The translations under genes and the position numbers were made by a program. Below, piece after piece: positions 31,455 through 33,071 of a stretch of 33,071 nt of DNA. Source of the stretch: Actinomycetes bacterium (GTDB taxonomy: Bacteria > Actinomycetota > Actinomycetes > Streptosporangiales > Streptosporangiaceae); contig JAJYTD010000040.1 in the NCBI GenBank assembly GCA_021793235.1, positions 1 through 33,071 on the forward strand, given 5' to 3'. Position 1 is the stretch's first letter, and the number at the start of each line of letters is the position of its first letter. Below the pieces are notes generated by a model. It was not told where the DNA came from. It saw only the letters and a list, made by a program, of their open reading frames with translations, and did not search any database.

Positions 31455-32291
31455 TTGTCCCACGAACACGCATCCCCTTCCTCTGCCGGAGACCGCCTCA
31501 GCCTGCAGGCCGACTGCACGAACTGCTTCGGGTTGTGCTGTGTGGCACTGCCTTTCACCGCCTCGGCCGACTTCGCCGCCGACAAGGCCGCGGGGCAGCC
31601 GTGCACGAACCTGCAGGCGGACTTCCGCTGCGGCATCCACGCCCACCTCCGCGAGAAGGGCTTTCCCGGCTGTGTCGTCTTCGACTGCTTCGGCGCGGGG
31701 CAGAAGGTCTCCCAGACCACCTTCGGCGGACGGGACTGGCGGCGGGCGCCCCACACCGCACGGCAGATGTTCGACGTGTTCCCCGTCATGCGCCAGCTCC
31801 ACGAGCTGCTCTGGTATCTGAGCCAAGCACTGGAGCTGCCGCAGGCCCGCCCCGTCCACGGCGATCTCCGCCGCGCTCTGGAGGACATCGACCGCCTCAC
31901 CCGCGGCAGCGCCGAAACGCTCGCGGAAGTGGACGCGGCCGCGCTCCGCCACGACGTCAGCGATCTGCTGCTGCGTGCCAGTGAACTGGTGCGGGCCGAG
32001 GTCCCCGGCAAGAAGAACCACCGGGGCGCCGATCTTATCGGAGCCAGACTCAAAGGTGCCGATCTGAGGGGCGCCAACCTCCGCGGGGCCTACCTCATCG
32101 CCGCCGACCTGAGATGCGCCGACCTGAGGAGAGCCGATGTGATCGGGGTCGATTTCCGCGACGCCGACCTGAGCGGTGCCGACCTCACCGGAAGCATCTT
32201 CTGCACCCAGTCCCAGCTCAACGCGGCCAAAGGGGATGCCGCAACCACGCTGCCCCCGGAACTCACCCGCCCCGCGCACTGGCGGACCTGA
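31455..32291 (+). CDS. Cysteine-cluster plus pentapeptide-repeat protein, 278 aa
   Basis: The N-terminal part has eight Cys (21, 24, 28, 29, 50, 59, 73, 78) in a C-x2-C-x3-CC pattern followed by spaced Cys, resembling YkgJ-like metal- or iron-sulfur-binding clusters. A helical middle follows (about 95-185). Residues about 188-246 are pentapeptide repeats of the A(D/N)LxG type (about eleven), for example GADLRGANLRGAYL, forming a right-handed beta-helix. The start is uncertain: TTG 31455 has AGGAGA about ten bases upstream; GTG 31416 is an alternative. It diverges from the EEP gene across a 204-bp region in which I see no clear promoter. Confidence 0.8.
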   Translation: MSHEHASPSSAGDRLSLQADCTNCFGLCCVALPFTASADFAADKAAGQPCTNLQADFRCGIHAHLREKGFPGCVVFDCFGAGQKVSQTTFGGRDWRRAPHTARQMFDVFPVMRQLHELLWYLSQALELPQARPVHGDLRRALEDIDRLTRGSAETLAEVDAAALRHDVSDLLLRASELVRAEVPGKKNHRGADLIGARLKGADLRGANLRGAYLIAADLRCADLRRADVIGVDFRDADLSGADLTGSIFCTQSQLNAAKGDAATTLPPELTRPAHWRT

Positions 32292-32487
32292 GCAGCGGCA
32301 GGTGTCCTCGCCTGCGGTGCTGACCGGGTCCGCCGGACAATCAGGGGAACCGCTGTCAGGCCCTGGTCACCGGCTCCCTCGTTGGACAGCCTTCGCCGCA
32401 CGGCGCGCCGCGTGCCTCCCGATTGGCGTTCCACCGCAGAACCTCCCTAATCTTGGACGCGGCTTTACCCCCCGATGGAAGGACGAC

Positions 32488-32598
32488 ATGAACCCGGACA
32501 GCGAAGACATCGGCGAGCTCGCCGAAGCCATTGTCGAAGGCGATACCGAAGAGATCGTCGAGGAGACCCTTGAGGTCCTCTTCGGAATCGATCTGTGA
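32488..32598 (+). CDS. Acidic small protein, 36 aa
   Basis: ATG 32488 has GGAAGGA upstream at good spacing, and the frame runs 36 codons to TGA. Thirteen residues are Asp/Glu and none is Lys, Arg or His; Ile, Leu and Val recur at helix spacing (ELAEAIVEGDTEEIVEETLE). A hairpin starts ten bases after the stop. It looks like a real gene for a small acidic amphipathic protein, or the leader-like remains of a peptide precursor. No family recognised. The 196 bp between it and the previous gene shows no other gene. Confidence 0.55.
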   Translation: MNPDSEDIGELAEAIVEGDTEEIVEETLEVLFGIDL

Positions 32599-32607
32599 CA
32601 GGGTTCC

Positions 32608-32625
32608 CGGGACAGATCGGTCCCG
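32608..32625 (+). terminator. Hairpin after the acidic small ORF
   Basis: CGGGAC-AGATCG-GTCCCG, a perfect 6-bp stem ten bases beyond the stop of the 36-residue ORF. A few T bases follow further on. Confidence 0.45.
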
Positions 32626-32680
32626 TCGTGTGCTCTTGGATGGGTGGCGAAGCGCCCCCGGCACACGGCGGATCCCAGGG

Positions 32681-32790
32681 ACCGTTGCACCACGGCTGCT
32701 GGTCGTCTGTGGCTAGGAGCTCAGCGAGGCGCTCGGCCGGGGTATCCCAGCCGAGCGTTTTGCGTGAGCGCGAGACGAACTCGAAAACGG
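32681..32790 (-). pseudogene. IS30-family transposase C-terminal remnant
   Basis: On the minus strand the frame reads SRKTLGWDTPAERLAELL, the usual C-terminus of IS30-type transposases, followed by an end-like sequence (32680-32705) resembling the right end of the 25629-25873 element. The flank GCGAAGCGCCCCCGGC (32648-32663) also resembles that element's flank. Only the 3' part remains; nothing upstream (above 32790) resembles the rest. Confidence 0.6.
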
Positions 32791-32871
32791 CACCGCTCTG
32801 CGCGTCCCGCCTCACGGCCGGTGTTAGGTCGTGTTTGCCGAATCATTTCGGGCTCGCGGCCACCAGGCAGG

Positions 32872-32913
32872 GCCCCCGCTGCGCGACACTCGCGAAGCGC
32901 GCGCAGTAGGGGC
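32872..32913. repeat. GC-rich imperfect palindrome, copy 1
   Basis: GCCCCCGCTGCGCG (32872-32885) pairs with CGCGCAGTAGGGGC (32900-32913), 12 of 14 exact. Related to 33003-33053. The region 32791-33071 otherwise shows no gene. Confidence 0.65.
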
Positions 32914-33002
32914 CTCTCGCTGCGCCGATGTCGCTTGCCCAGCCAACCAGGATGATCTGCGCGAATCGTCTTGCGAGAGATTGCCTGGACGGCCGCTCGC
33001 GG

Positions 33003-33053
33003 GCCCCCGCTGTGCGATGCTGCGGAGCTTGCGGAGCAGCGCACAGTAGGGGC
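33003..33053. repeat. GC-rich imperfect palindrome, copy 2
   Basis: GCCCCCGCTGTGCG (33003-33016) pairs with CGCACAGTAGGGGC (33040-33053). Compared with copy 1, a C-to-T change in one arm is matched by G-to-A in the other, so pairing is kept. The inner part forms a further short stem around CTTGC. Confidence 0.65.
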
Positions 33054-33071
33054 GTCCGAAAGCCTTCGTCA

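Noticed and set aside
32872-33053. CRISPR-like repeat array at the right edge
   Set aside because: Only two non-identical palindromes of different length with no regular spacer; not a CRISPR array.

Overview
The window is high-GC DNA with GTG/TTG starts, GTGA stop-start overlaps, an F420-type luciferase-like oxidoreductase, a TIGR03086/mycothiol-family protein, a CGNR regulator and an Mrp operon with fused MrpA-MrpB. Together these point to a filamentous actinobacterium. A Nocardiopsis/Streptomonospora-type genome is my best guess, not proven. Most of the window is ordinary chromosome; there are no tRNAs, rRNAs or CRISPR arrays that I can see.

Left part (1-15358): a truncated GlxA-type regulator; a fused PabA-PabB aminodeoxychorismate synthase behind a sugar-porter MFS gene (both minus); a divergent TIGR03086 protein and an F420-dependent oxidoreductase; a YiaA/B-like membrane protein; an acyltransferase-SGNH protein; a methyltransferase behind an AT-rich island; a DMT exporter with an ArsR-type regulator; a minus-strand run alpha/beta hydrolase, SDR, ribonuclease Z; and a divergent CGNR zinc-finger regulator. 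The hydrolase/CGNR intergenic region carries two exact copies of a 6-17-6 inverted repeat spaced 36 bp apart, a strong candidate operator.

Middle part (15565-24368): NADP-type glutamate dehydrogenase, a MarR regulator, and a full mrpA(B)-C-D-E-F-G cation/proton antiporter operon with translational coupling throughout. The mrp operon diverges from marR across an AT-rich palindromic region. The mrpA 5' end looks frameshifted, and MrpC carries a very long charged coiled-coil-like tail.

Right part (24369-33071) is more accessory in character: repeats and remnants of an IS30-like element (one an internally deleted, MITE-like 245-bp copy), an NmrA-like protein, three tiny overlapping ORFs, a DUF4383 protein, a hemerythrin protein with a doubtful 5' end, a UlaG-like MBL protein, a DUF2784 protein, a DHFR/RibD-C-like reductase, an endonuclease/exonuclease/phosphatase protein, a Cys-cluster plus pentapeptide-repeat protein, a 36-residue acidic small ORF, and two related palindromes at the right edge. 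A 24-bp element is shared by the upstream regions of the YiaA-like and DUF2784 genes, 22 kb apart. I found no recognisable defence system or biosynthetic cluster; the most novel-looking items are regulatory DNA elements and the MrpC extension.
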